Below, one piece after another: positions 53,755 through 64,000 of a stretch of DNA of 64,000 nt; within the stretch, counting starts at the first letter, position 1; each line of letters begins with the position of its first letter. The notes under the pieces are model-generated. The model was given only the letters and a program-made list of their open reading frames with translations. It was not told the DNA's origin and ran no database searches. A program made the translations under genes and the position numbers. Source of the stretch: Fulvia fulva (Eukaryota; Ascomycota; Dothideomycetes; Mycosphaerellales; Mycosphaerellaceae); the NCBI RefSeq assembly GCF_020509005.1, contig NC_063016.1:5642001-5706000 (forward strand). Reading direction: 5' to 3'.

Positions 53755-56700
53755 CTACCGCCTCGAACTCGCCATCTCGCCATACCTCCCTCTCTCCCTC
53801 GTCGTATCATAAGCCTGCAGCACTCTTGCTTGACTCTCATCCGTCTGCGAGAACGCATATCCTCTTTGCTTCCGCATGCGCTGGACTTGTCTGACTTTGC
53901 GGATAGCCTTTTGGAACTGTTCCATTCTGTGGCGAGAATCAGCTCGCTTGTCCTCATCATCACTTGACAGGGAAAGGTCACGAGGGGAAGGACGACATAC
54001 CTAGGCCTATAGTCCTGAATATTATACTTTTGAATCTCCTGAACGTGATGGTACGCCTGCGGGTAATACATGCGTTTCGCATACTTCCACGCGAAGTCAC
54101 GTAGCAGGCAAAGCATTGGGAGGATGACGACACCCATGAGCCAGAATTTCGCGTCCGTGAGGATGACGGGGAGGGTATTGATATACTCTGTCGAGAATCC
54201 CAACTTCGGCGCGACAGTAGCGTAGACGGGCAGGAAGATGAACCAAACTGCCAGACTTCCGGGGATGGCGAGGACGGTGTACTTCGTCCAGATGTTTGTG
54301 ATGAGTGCGGCTTTCAGGAGGACAGTGACGAGGCCGGCAGTGTAGAGGGATGTACCCCAAACCCAATGGCCAGCAATCTTGCCATCAGAGAGGACGCCGT
54401 CGCGCCAGTAGATTGCTTCGCTGACGAAGTAGAGGATGAGGGAGTGGAAGAAACCATTTCCGACCCAGGACCAGAAGTTGTGGGTGCGGAAGAAGATTCC
54501 TTTTTGACTCATTTGGTAGAGTTGTGGGTAGCGATCTAGGAGGCGGGCGTTCACGAACTGGTCGAAGATGCCCAGCACGAAAGGTGGCATGGCCGTGAAG
54601 ATGACGTTGAAGAAGGATAGGGTCCATGATTCGTAGATGACTTGTCCGGAGAAGGCATTTTGGAAGGAGTACCAGAATTGCGTGATGAAGAGTGCGGTGT
54701 TCTTGTAGTAGAAGTACAGGATGACTTTGCTGATGCGTTGGTAGGACCAGGCGCCGTGGACGAGGAGGAGTTTGCGGAGGAAGCGAAATTGTGCGATGGA
54801 GACGTCGGCGGATCGAGCTGCTTGAAGACCTTCCACGCCGGAAATACCGATGCCGATGTGAGCTGCTTGAATCATGGACACGTCGTTGGCTCCATCACCG
54901 ATCGCCAGAAGGATGCTCTTCATGTGGCGTTTGACGAGTTTGACGACCAGAGCCTTCTGCAGTGGCGATACACGACAGCAGATAACTGCCTTGCACATCA
55001 CTGCGAGGTCCAAGAAGAGTCTTTCCAGATCCTTCTCGAGAGCATATGTCAAGCTCTTGCCATCTATCACAAGTGCCAGGGTCTCCATTTCGATGCCACC
55101 GGCACGCTGCGAGTTGATAGCATCAAGCTTCTTCTGGATGTTCGCTCGAGTGTCCGCGGCGTTCTCCTCGTTGATGATGAGTAGAGTCATGTCTTCGCTG
55201 ATGAGCTTGCAAGACATTCCGATGTTGATAGCAGTCTCTTGTCTGTCTCCCGTCAGGACCCATACTTTGATGCCAGCAGTTTGCAGGGTATGAATCGTGT
55301 CTGGCACACCGTCTTGCAGCTTGTCTTCGATAGCAGTGGCTCCAAGTAGGGTCAAATCATGCTCAATGATCTCGGCAGCTTTGTCGAGCTCGTCTGCGCG
55401 GTTACCGCTCACCGTCGTCTGCGCAGTGTTGAACACATCCCACCATTCACGGAACTCTGAATCTGGGATCTCACGCACGGCCAAACACAGTGTTCGCAGA
55501 CCTTCAGCAGCATACTCTTCCAGATGTAGAAGTGTCCTTTCGACCATCTCATCGCGTATAGCCAGTCGTTCGAGAATGACGGTATCGGCGCCCTTTGTAT
55601 AGCACCGTATTTTGCCATCGGGACAACGGTAGATACAACTCATTCGCTTTCTGGTCGAGTTGAACTCACAGACTGCCAACAACTCGTAGTCGTACTCTTG
55701 ACCACCAACCTCAATGGTGACCAGCTTCGGCTTGCGAGCAACGAACTTGTAGCCGAGCTGCACAGCACCATCCACCAGAGCACCTTCATCGGGCGATGCT
55801 GCTTGGTACTTGATTTCGCCAGGCTTCTCCGCTTTCACTTCTGGGATGACGGTGTGACATGTTGACAGTAAGCTCAAGAAGTGGTGTATCGTATCCGTGT
55901 TCTGTCCATCCCTTCTGTGCCTCTCGAGGCCCCTGAAGTCATAGATGCCACTGCCACTGTCGTCGCCTTCGACAACTCTACGATCTTCTGGTACATCGTC
56001 TGCGTACTGGATACCACCGATACTGCACTGCCTGAACTCCATCATATTACAGGTCAGGGTGCCAGTCTTATCGGAGAAGATGTATTCGACTTGACCCAGC
56101 TCTTCGACCAATGAGCTCGTTCGGCAATTCGCTGGCGTGTCTGTTTCTGGGTAGTAGATGTCGAGGTCGCTGCTGATCAAGAAAGCTTGATAGTACTTGA
56201 TGATTTCCACTGTCACGAACAGTGAAATAGGCACCAAGTTGGAGTACAGAATCCAGTATGTGAAGATGTCGCTGAAGAACTGCTGGGCTGGGTTGACAGA
56301 CGAATACTGCAGAAACCAGAGATTCTTGCCAATAGTTTGTCTCACCACAATGTCTCCGACAGAGGAGATGACAGAGAGAATGACCAGGACTCCACCAAGC
56401 ATGAGGATCTGGGTGTTGACTTTGCGCTCAACGTTTGTCCGCTTGATAGGCGTGGCAGTGGCGTTGCGCATAAGCTTCGTCTCGTGCCCGGTGAAGACAA
56501 CAACTCCATGAATCCACGGTGTGTTTCGTAATGTTGCGCCTCGAAGTAGAAGCTGATCGGGTTGCAGCGGCAGCTCCTTCTCTCCTCCACCAGCTTGCAT
56601 GGTGAGTGTGGCTTCGTAAGTGTACAAACTGCTGTTGGGCTGTTCACTTCGTATGCGGCACCCAACTCGCGCCAGCTCAGCAGCAGATACCAGATCTGCA

Positions 56701-57902
56701 GTCTCTGGAATACCTTGCTTGATCTTCAAATTGGTCTCTCCGTCCAGGTTCGCAGTTTCGATGTAGCACAGAGCTTCAGGCTCGGATGATGCCAGTAGGA
56801 CAATGTCCGCGGGAAAGGGCTCCTCGGACTCCACGCGCACAATGTCGCCAACTTTGATATCGATCCACTTGACGTCTTGAAACGTGGTGCCTCGCAACGC
56901 TCGCGCTTTACTCCTGTTCAGCTGACCGTCCTGCGACCTTCGCCTGTTGTCTTCGACAATCTCTTTACCTGCTGATACCAGGAGCACAATACCTAACGGT
57001 ACAATCGTGGTATATCGGTTCGTTGGACTGATGTTCGGGATCTGTTGTAGGATGGCAGTAAACAAGAAGAACAAGTTGGCATATTTGCTGAACTGCTCGA
57101 ACAAGAACTTGGGCACGAAAGTCGCAATGTTGTACTTGGTCGTCGAAACGTGGTTGTCCACGTATTTGTTCTGCGCATTCGCTGGTGGATTGTTTAGGTG
57201 TATGATGCGCGGCCCCAAGGTCGCAGGATCCACCTTGTTTCGCCCAGGCAGGCCAAACTTGAACTTCGACCCGGGCGTCTTCCTGGCCGCGGGGGCATCT
57301 GTCGCATCGTTCAGGGTGTCCACGCCGCCGCTGCCCAGATCTCGATGTCCTCGTTGTTCTGTCAGGGGCAAGTCCATCTCACTGTAGTCCGGCTGCATGC
57401 CCAGCGTGTTCTTTACCCTTCCCATTATGCCGCCTCCTAAGCTCATGATGCTGTTGCGATTTCTGTGCTTGCTGCTTCCATGCTGCATGGGTACCTCGGG
57501 CATGTTATCCTCGTCTATTCCGCCGCCTGCAGCATAGTAGCCTCCCTGTGTTGAGTAGCCGTCATCGTCAATGTCGGAATAGCGCTGGTAGTTGCCCAGT
57601 CCGGAAGTGTGGGAATGGTTGCGCCCTGTCTCTCCAAGCGCAGGAGGCCGTTGGAGGCCATGTTGAAGATTTGAGTATCCCGGTCCACCGGGCAGGGAAG
57701 TGTTCTGAGCCTGTGAGCCGACAAAGTCGTCGTGCGAAGTGCTTATGCGGCCTGCGCTGCTCGAATGTGCAATGTCGTAGTCGTGGAGGATGCGATCGTC
57801 TGAGACGGGCGGAGGGTGTCCGGAGTTGTATATGGGGCCTTCATCGTCGTCCAAGCCTAGTAGATCGTCCTGGCGGTTCGTATGCTGCGGTCTGCCTGCC
57901 AT
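53755..57902 (-). CDS. DRS2: DRS2-type P4-ATPase (aminophospholipid flippase)
   Basis: Two exons: 57902-54001 and 53926-53755, with a 74-bp intron (53927-54000, GTATGT...CACAG). The protein has 1357 residues, normal for fungal Drs2. It flips phosphatidylserine and phosphatidylethanolamine to the cytosolic leaflet of late-Golgi/endosomal membranes. Seen: an acidic, glycine-rich N-terminus of about 230 residues; the actuator DGETNLKIKQ (DGET replaces the TGES of ion pumps, as in all P4-ATPases); PISL in the fourth membrane segment; the phosphorylation motif DKTGTLT with Asp about 611; GDGAND near 1000; about ten membrane segments; and a basic C-terminal tail after the intron (YAFSQTDESQ) where Drs2 is known to be regulated. 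Reading through the intron gives a spurious tail. It normally works with a Cdc50-family subunit. Confidence 0.96.
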
Positions 57903-58490
57903 GCTGGACAGCTGGGCCCGCCAGTCGCTATGACCGTTGTGCTACCATCGACAGCCCGCTCGCTTGCGCCAAGTCTCTTTGTTTCTCTCTAGACTCTGTG
58001 CAAACTCGTAAGATGACTGTAGACTCGTGTCTTGGTGTAGTTGTCGTAGTGCGTCGATGCAGGGTGTTTGGGTGTTTCAGGGCAGGCAGGCAAGCAGGTC
58101 TCTACTTCAGGCTTCAGGGTCGCAATGCGGGATGGGCTAGGAAGTCAAAGAAACGAGTGACAACAACAACCAGCGGGAGTGGGACGTCTGGGGTATGGTC
58201 TTGGTCGCAATCTGGTCGTCTCTCTCGATTGCTGTCTCTTCTCTGGACTGTCGAGGTCTGGGCCTTGAGCTGTGGTGGATGTGCTTACGTTGTGGTAGCT
58301 CGCTGCGCCTCCAATGCGCTGTTGCAGCGCCCAGACATCGTCGTACTCGCGCTGCAGCAGAAACACGTGCAGTACCTACCTACTAACACGAACCGCCCCC
58401 TGCTAAATAGGGCTGCTGTCGGATCTGAGCCGAATCATCCCATCATCGTCCTCTATCCATAAACTCTTTCCACACACAACAGTCAATTCT
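57903..58490. promoter_or_regulatory. Divergent intergenic region between DRS2 and the small ORF
   Basis: About 590 bp between two divergent starts, presumably holding both promoters. Pyrimidine-rich stretches precede the + gene. I cannot identify specific factor sites. Long frames crossing it on the plus strand are antisense shadows of DRS2. Confidence 0.5.
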
Positions 58491-58778
58491 ATGCCTCGAC
58501 CCAACACCATGCCCTTCACTCACTCCCACACCCTCCGCCGAAGCCCTCCACGCTTCCTACCCCACCCTTCACAAAAGCGCACCTTCCTCGGCCTCCAACG
58601 CACCCCTGCCCCTTCCTCACGTATCATGGGCGCGCTCGTAGCGCAAGGACTATTCGTAGTACTTCTCGCAGACTACGGCTTCGCGACTCTTACGAATCAG
58701 CCCACAACAGTGAGGGCTATCGCGCAGAGTGCGGGTTTCTGGAAGGAGAGGCAGTTGGGGGATGTGCATGGGGAGTAG
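58491..58778 (+). CDS. Small hypothetical protein, possibly mitochondrial membrane
   Basis: A 95-residue frame. The first ~45 residues are rich in Arg, Ser and Pro with no acidic residue (RRSPPRFL, QKRTF), like a mitochondrial presequence. One hydrophobic segment follows (MGALVAQGLFVVLLADYGFA), then a short hydrophilic tail (SAGFWKERQLGDVHGE). This resembles small single-span inner-membrane proteins, but I do not recognise a family. An alternative start at the internal Met before the hydrophobic segment is possible. It could also be a chance frame; the charge pattern and lone membrane segment are the reasons I keep it. Confidence 0.55.
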   Translation: MPRPNTMPFTHSHTLRRSPPRFLPHPSQKRTFLGLQRTPAPSSRIMGALVAQGLFVVLLADYGFATLTNQPTTVRAIAQSAGFWKERQLGDVHGE

Positions 58779-58899
58779 AGGGACGTCTATAGGATGCGGT
58801 ATCGCGTTGATGAGCAAAGGAAGAGGACGCGTCGTACCAACCCAACGGCTCAGGGTTCCATCGACACTTTCGTAGGGTCTTCGAAGTTCGCTGCCCACG

Positions 58900-60207
58900 A
58901 TGTCCACCTTGTCGATATCGGCACAGCCTTACCTGGATGGCCTACCTCTAGAAGTCGTCGAGGAGATCGTCACGCTCCTGGACCTTACCGACGTGTGCAA
59001 ATTCCGCTTGACCTCGAAAGAGCTTGCAGCAAAGGCATCCCATGGACGTTTCAAGACCTTCTTCCGCCACAAAGAGATAGACGTGGACGACTTGAAGAAG
59101 ATTGAGAGCTTCATGCGAATGACACAGTCGGGAGGTCTTGGATGCCTCTTGGAGACTTTGTCGCTTGTTCGCTATGATTTCCCCGAGAGCCGAAACGTCC
59201 AAGGTAGCTCGACCATTGCGGCTTTCACAGATTGCTTCAAGAACCTCGAACAACACTCTCGCGCCAAAAGTTTGCGGGAGATCGTTCTGGACATCTGGGC
59301 TAAAGACGACACAGGAGAGCGATGTGCGCCCAACAGAAAGCATTGGAGGCATATATGGCTGCTGGCCGGAGCCCTGTATCGAGATGCAATGGCGGCAGTC
59401 TCGGAGAGTGAGCTGCTGGTAGAGGGACTATGCTTCTTTGCAACAACCGGCAACTGCAGCTTGGGATTCGACGAGTTCGCGTCTTGCCCGACTTTCCTAT
59501 ATACTCCAATTGCTACGTTGAAGAGCTTATCGCTCAGTCTTTCCTCATCTGCATCGCTGATTGCATTGGAAGGTCAGGACACAGAGCTAGCTAGCAACCA
59601 CGTGGAGCAATTCACATCCTTTCTCAAGCTTCTTATTGGACTGGAAAGGCTAGATCTGCACTGATTCAGCATTCCGGCTCCAGGTCAAGAAGCAACGTCC
59701 TCGCTAACTCCCGGCCTCATCGAAGAGCGCCACTTCTTCAATCACATCGCCTCTTCCGCATCACTCCCTCATCTCACCACCCCAACTCTCCGCGGAATAC
59801 AATGCACATCCACATCCACATCCCTACACCAATTTTTGACCAACTGCCCACGCCTCCAGCACCTCGACCTCACCCGCATCCACCTCGCGCACGGCACATA
59901 CCGCCCCATCTTCTCTACTCTCTCCGCTCGCAATCTCCAGTACCTCTATCTCGATGACCTCTTCGAGGTTGAAGGGGAAAGGATTTACTTTGTCGGTGTT
60001 CCCTGCAAAGCTCGATTCCCGAGGAAGACGCGAGAGCGGCTTGGACCGAATGAGTTGACGAGATTAAGAAGGGAGACGAGGATGCGAACGAGAGCGGAAG
60101 CAAGGAATGGGATTGAGTATCGACACTGTCAGGCGCGACAACTTGGGTCGCCTGAGTTTCTGCGGTATGTCAAGACACAGAAACGGCTCTACGGTCCTGT
60201 TTGTTGA
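58900..60207 (+). pseudogene. F-box protein with leucine-rich repeats, interrupted by one TGA
   Basis: Residues about 12-50 form an F-box (LDGLPLEVVEEIVTLLDLTD, then LTSKELA), the docking site for Skp1 in SCF ubiquitin ligases. The following region has leucine-rich helices and repeats (FLKLLIGLERLDLH), which end at a TGA at 59662-59664. The same frame continues for 181 codons to 60207, with further repeats (LTNCPRLQHLDLTRIHL, LSARNLQYLYLDDLFEVE) and a basic C-terminus. The total without the stop is 435 codons, a usual length for fungal F-box/LRR proteins. No GT-AG intron that keeps frame removes the stop. So either this allele is disrupted, the truncated 254-residue F-box protein is still made, or there is a sequencing error. 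The TGA is not of RIP type (CGA to TGA is the simplest origin). Confidence 0.8.
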
Positions 60208-60300
60208 ATAGTGCGGATGTGTGGTGTTGTCAGTGGCACAAATCTCGTAGCATAGCGTAAATGCGGCAATGCATCGAGTTCTACCTTCATGACCTCCACC
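60208..60300. other. Short convergent intergenic spacer
   Basis: 93 bp between the convergent 3' ends of the F-box gene and the PROPPIN gene; 3' UTRs must overlap or be very short. No terminator element recognised. Confidence 0.5.
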
Positions 60301-61845
60301 TCACTCCGCAAACTGCCTTGTAAGATACTTCCTGAACCCTCTATTAACCAAAACCCAACCCCCCACCCCAACCCCATCACTCCCCACAGCAGGCACCAGC
60401 GAGAACATCTCCCACCTCGCATCGCTCCCTCCACCGACCACATAAATAACCGCTCCATCATCATCACTCACCCCTTTCTCCCCCGGCGCAAACGCCATGA
60501 TCCCCTTCGGCGGCCGGCCAGTCGGATCGTTCGGTAACGGCAGCACAGCATTCTTGACTCTCTTCTTCCCCCCATTCGGCGTCACAGTCCAGCTATACGC
60601 CGGTCCGCCTTGCCAATGCGGTGGATCTTCACCAGTGTAGAATGGTGCGGATGCTACGCTACGTTGATCTTTGAAGACTCGGGGGGCGAAAGGACTAGCT
60701 TTTAGTGCGGCGATGGCGGAGACTGCGACGTCTCGTGCGGGTGGTGTGGCGGATGGGGGTGGAGGGCGGAGGCCATAGTATTCTTGAACGCTGCCTTGGT
60801 AGGCTGTGCCTGCGCCGCCTGCGATGGCTGTGGAGCGGGATGGGGAGGAGCGGCCGGCGGAGACGCCGGAGAGGGAGTCGGAGTCGAAGTTTGTGCCCGA
60901 GAGGCGATGGGTTGCGTAGGACTGTGATTTGCGGTGTTGTCGTTGGTCTCGAGGAGCAGGGGCTATCTCGCTGGAATCTGTAGGTCGGAGGTCGAAGACG
61001 TGGAGTGTGCCTTTGTCGCTGGTTGAGGCTACGAATTTGTTTCCAGGGCTGAATGCTAGGCATTGTATGATTGCGTGATCCATGCCGCGTCTGTGTTCTG
61101 CGATTTGGTCGAGTGTTTTGGTGCTGTACACACGGATGAGGGTGCCTTGTTCGCTGGCGGTCGCCAGTAAAGAGGCGTCACTGGATAGCGCTAAGCAGCG
61201 TAGAGACGAGTTATGTGCTCGTACGACTCGTTTCGTGCTGCCGCCACCAGACTTGAGCGATATTAGCTGTACTTGTCCTACGCTCTGCGCGGGTAGTGCC
61301 AGTAGGTCGTTAGCCAAGCTCGCCACAGCGAAAGGATTCGCAGCGGTCCTGTGGAGGGAATGCACTGCATTCGGTGCATCGAGGATGACTTCTTGCAAAC
61401 CTACGTCGGTATCCTGGGAATCCGAGTCATCGGCGGGGGGTGTTGGAGGAGCTTGCGGATGGATCTTCTGGTATTGGAACACAATTGTGCGCTCTTCAAG
61501 CACGACTGCCAACCATCTTGATGATAGTCGCAGACCGAGCACAGGTTCGTGGAAATCGAAGCGTGTGACTTCGCTGTCTGTGATGGTATCCCAGAAGACG
61601 AGGATACCAGGCCCGCCGATAGTACCCTTGTGACTGCACACAAAAGCGTAGTACCGATCATCCAGTGCTTCGGCGACGGCGATGCCACATTCGAAGGGGA
61701 GGTGCGTTGTTGTTAGGCAGTTGTCAGTACGGAATACTCTCAAGCCATCATTCAAGGCAGTGCAGAAGCGCTTTCTCGAGGGTGAGTACGATACAGATAG
61801 AACGTTGGCATTTACCAGAGGCTGTATAGCTTGCCGTGTGTTCAT
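60301..61845 (-). CDS. PROPPIN family WD-repeat protein (Atg18/Hsv2/WIPI-like)
   Basis: A single-exon protein of 514 residues. PROPPINs are seven-bladed propellers that bind PI3P and PI(3,5)P2 and act in autophagosome formation, micronucleophagy and endosome/vacuole trafficking. Seen: N-terminal blade VNANVLSVSYSPSRKRFCTA; the family-typical CLALSSDASLLATASEQGTLIRVYST; and the lipid-binding motif at about 251-254, here HRRG in place of the usual F/LRRG, followed by CLAFSPGNKFVASTSDKGTL. A low-complexity insertion (residues about 290-400, rich in Ser, Arg, Pro) lies in the blade 6 region, where the membrane-inserting loop of PROPPINs lies. The EHRRG-MDHAI context is closer to Hsv2/WIPI3-4 than to Atg18 itself; I leave the symbol blank because the subfamily needs a tree. 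Start chosen as the first Met of the open frame. Confidence 0.88.
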   Translation of the reverse strand: MNTRQAIQPLVNANVLSVSYSPSRKRFCTALNDGLRVFRTDNCLTTTHLPFECGIAVAEALDDRYYAFVCSHKGTIGGPGILVFWDTITDSEVTRFDFHEPVLGLRLSSRWLAVVLEERTIVFQYQKIHPQAPPTPPADDSDSQDTDVGLQEVILDAPNAVHSLHRTAANPFAVASLANDLLALPAQSVGQVQLISLKSGGGSTKRVVRAHNSSLRCLALSSDASLLATASEQGTLIRVYSTKTLDQIAEHRRGMDHAIIQCLAFSPGNKFVASTSDKGTLHVFDLRPTDSSEIAPAPRDQRQHRKSQSYATHRLSGTNFDSDSLSGVSAGRSSPSRSTAIAGGAGTAYQGSVQEYYGLRPPPPSATPPARDVAVSAIAALKASPFAPRVFKDQRSVASAPFYTGEDPPHWQGGPAYSWTVTPNGGKKRVKNAVLPLPNDPTGRPPKGIMAFAPGEKGVSDDDGAVIYVVGGGSDARWEMFSLVPAVGSDGVGVGGWVLVNRGFRKYLTRQFAE

Positions 61846-62682
61846 TGTGCCGAAGAGGAGTGGTTCCTCTTGTGTGCAGAAGGATACGTGGAGCGATCCC
61901 GCAGTCAGAGTTCCAGTCTCGATAGTCCACCTGATACGCTCAACGACCTGACATTATCCTATGACCTCCCAGCCAGACACCGCATGCAAGTTATGATTGT
62001 TGTGGTTGTAGTGGCGCGACTTCTCAGGTCGATGGTGTCTCAAAGTCTTAGGTCTTCATACTTCGATATGAGCAAGATGTCAGACGTGGCTCAGGCAACA
62101 GTTTGTCTGATGGCAAAGCGACAAGAAGATGTTCGTGACCAGAATAGATCACATGCACGTAGCAAGCACGGTCGACAGGCACGAGCCATGTGGCGCTTGC
62201 CCCGGAAGATGCGCACCTTCCGAAACTGCCGAAAGTGCCAAGACACGCTTGATGCCCCTTTGCTCTTGCCAGGGACCAGCATCCAGCAGTCGCGGTCCAC
62301 CCTTCCTCCCGACCTGACCTGCGCGGCTTGCCTTGACCACGACACAACACTCCAACTTCACTCGATACACCCGCACCGCTTCTCGTAACCCACCAACAGC
62401 AAAGTAATCAAGCACCTTGCGGCACTCACGTGAGGAATCAGGTCAGTCATCACCAAATCTTTCGAAGTAATCGCAGAACCATTGGACAGGGGCCTGCCAA
62501 CTGTCCATCCGCAAACCCAATGGCGCTGAATGGCCTACGTGGTCGTCCGCCATTGTCACAGCCATACATTGCGCGATATCGCTAACGAAGTGCCTACAGC
62601 TCACGTTCATCAACTCCTTCCAACCCACGTCAACACAGCGGAACATTCGCCCAGGATAGCATCCTCGCGGCGAGACAGCGCC
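61846..62682. promoter_or_regulatory. Divergent intergenic region between PROPPIN and septin genes
   Basis: About 840 bp separating two divergent starts. Short frames on both strands are not supported by any domain. The frame of the septin first exon is open upstream to 62530, but the Met at 62683 (context GCGCCATGTCT) gives the N-terminus expected of Cdc11-type septins. Specific promoter elements not identified. Confidence 0.5.
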
Positions 62683-63914
62683 ATGTCTTCCTCCCCCGCC
62701 ATCAAGCTCCGCCGCAAGAAGAATGTGAAGAAAGGTATTCAGTTTTGTCTGATGGTCTGCGGTGCCTCAGGTACTGGTCGCACAACCTTCGTCAACACAC
62801 TCTGCGGTCGCCAGGTCTTGACCCCCCTCGACACCGACGACCCGACCACTGCGCATCTCGAGGAAGGTGTCAAGATCAAACCAGTTACCGTCGAGCTGGA
62901 ACTGGATGAGGAGGGCACAAGGGTTTCGTTGACCATCGTGGACACACCCGGCTTCGGTGACAGCATTGACAATGAAGCCTCTTTCGGCGAGATCTCCAGC
63001 TACCTTGAGCGTCAATACGATGACATCTTGGCAGAGGAGAGCAGAATCAAGCGTAACCCGCGATTCAGGGACAACAGAGTCCACGTTCTCCTCTACTTTG
63101 TCCAGCCAACTGGTATGTTCATTCTGCTTCCACTGCATCAGCACGGCAACTCACACATTTCGCAGGTCACGGTCTCCGCGAGCTTGACATCGAACTGATG
63201 CGCCGTCTCAGCCCACGTGTCAACGTCATCCCAGTCATCGGCAAGGCCGACTCCCTCACCCCACTCGAACTCGCCGAGAGCAAAAAGCTCATTATGGAGG
63301 ACATCGAGCACTACCGCATCCCAGTCTACAACTTCCCATACGACATCGAAGAGGACGACGAGGACACTGTCGAGGAGAACGCCGAGCTTCGTGGCCTGAT
63401 GCCGTTCGCCATCGTTGGTTCGGATGACATTCTCGAGCTCGACGGTAAGCGTGTGCGCGCACGCCAATACCCATGGGGTGTTGTCGAGGTCGAGAACCCA
63501 CGACACAGCGACTTCCTTGCAATTCGATCCGCCCTTCTCCACTCCCACTTGGCAGATCTCAAGGAGATCACCCATGACTTCCTCTACGAAAATTACCGCA
63601 CCGAGAAGCTGTCTAAGAGCGTAGCTGGCGTCAACGACTCCACCGGAATGGTCAACCCAGAGAACGACAGCTTGGACCCACAGTCGCTTGCTTCCCAATC
63701 CGTCCGCCTCAAGGAGGAGCAGCTGCGCCGCGAGGAGGAGAAGCTTCGTGAGATTGAGGTCAAGGTCCAGCGTGAGATCAACGAGAAGAGGCAAGAGCTG
63801 TTGGCACGTGAGTCGCAACTCAAGGAGCTCGAGAGCAGAATGGTCCGGGAACAGACACCAAGCCAGCCAGCTCTGACCGAGGATGACGAGAGTGTCGCTG
63901 GTGCGACGCACTAA
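62683..63914 (+). CDS. CDC11: Septin, Cdc11/AspA type
   Basis: Two exons, 62683-63112 and 63166-63914, with a 53-bp intron (GTATGT...CGCAG; branch-like CTCAC). 392 residues. Septins are GTP-binding proteins that polymerise into filaments at septa, hyphal tips and branch sites. Seen in order: polybasic phosphoinositide-binding segment RRKKNVKK (10-17); P-loop GASGTGRT (27-34); DTPG (87-90); the G4 motif GKAD (169-172); the septin-unique element with YPWGVVEVENPRHSDF; and a C-terminal coiled coil rich in Glu, Arg and Lys from about 305 (RLKEEQLRREEEKLREIE). The pattern SALLHSHLADLKEITHDFLY with the coiled coil points to the Cdc11 group (AspA in Aspergillus nomenclature), which usually caps septin octamers. 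Confidence 0.93.
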
Positions 63915-64000
63915 GCACCGAGGAGAGATCGTGGACAAGCAAGATATCAGCGCGGCAACGCCATTACCCGCGAGGCATCGAATATGATGCGGAAATAGCA
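63915..64000 (+). other. 3' flank of the septin gene
   Basis: 86 bp after the stop, presumably 3' UTR; no poly(A) signal identified. Confidence 0.4.

Noticed and set aside
57548..58462. 304-residue plus-strand frame
   Set aside because: Antisense of the DRS2 5' coding region and its promoter; no domain.
63138..63938. 266-residue minus-strand frame across the septin second exon
   Set aside because: Antisense shadow of a conserved coding exon with strong codon bias.

Overview
The window reads as a chromosome segment of a filamentous ascomycete (Pezizomycotina). The support is GT-AG introns of 53 and 74 bp, a DRS2-type flippase, a fungal septin and a PROPPIN, and above all repeats whose CpA/TpG dinucleotides have been converted almost completely to TpA, the signature of repeat-induced point mutation (RIP). 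A Dothideomycete is my guess from the style of the F-box and flippase proteins; that is inference only.

About 1-47,030 is a nested transposon island. In order: a RIP-ruined Tad-like LINE (1-2999); a young 5'-truncated LINE-B with a 14-bp target-site duplication (TSD) (3166-4101); a pogo/Fot1-like deletion derivative (4270-5419); a Ty1/copia element (5709-11323) that splits one long AAT microsatellite; a RIP-ruined Ty3/gypsy chromoviral fragment (11641-15033); a RIP-ruined copia copy (15034-21799) carrying a second 1150-bp pogo derivative; a second gypsy relic (21800-23958) interrupted by a full-length RIP-ruined LINE-A (23975-29200); a non-LINE module 'X' fused to a LINE 3' part (29591-31510); an intact-looking LINE-B (31569-36099) inside the 3' end of a RIP-ruined LINE-B (to 40593); and a second X-LINE chimera (41900-46374), not RIP-mutated, bounded by a 14-bp TSD and inserted in an older inverted-repeat relic.

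47,031-53,754 is a transition zone: a 301-bp MITE with a 9-bp TSD, short tandem repeats, a Helitron Rep/helicase gene that has lost its catalytic core and carries about 14 RIP-type stops, and non-coding sequence with local duplications.

53,755-64,000 is ordinary genic DNA: DRS2-type P4-ATPase (-), a small possibly mitochondrial protein (+), an F-box gene broken by one TGA (+), a PROPPIN of the Atg18/Hsv2 family (-), and a Cdc11-type septin (+). These are housekeeping functions (membrane asymmetry, ubiquitin targeting, autophagy, septum and polarity) and do not form a pathway cluster.

The most unusual item is module X: about 1.08 kb, without a convincing ORF, fused to LINE sequence at two different points (endonuclease domain in one copy, reverse transcriptase in the other). 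One copy has clean TSDs around the whole chimera, so the chimera moved as a unit. This closely parallels the WEIRD-MGL chimeras ('Mine') described in Magnaporthe.
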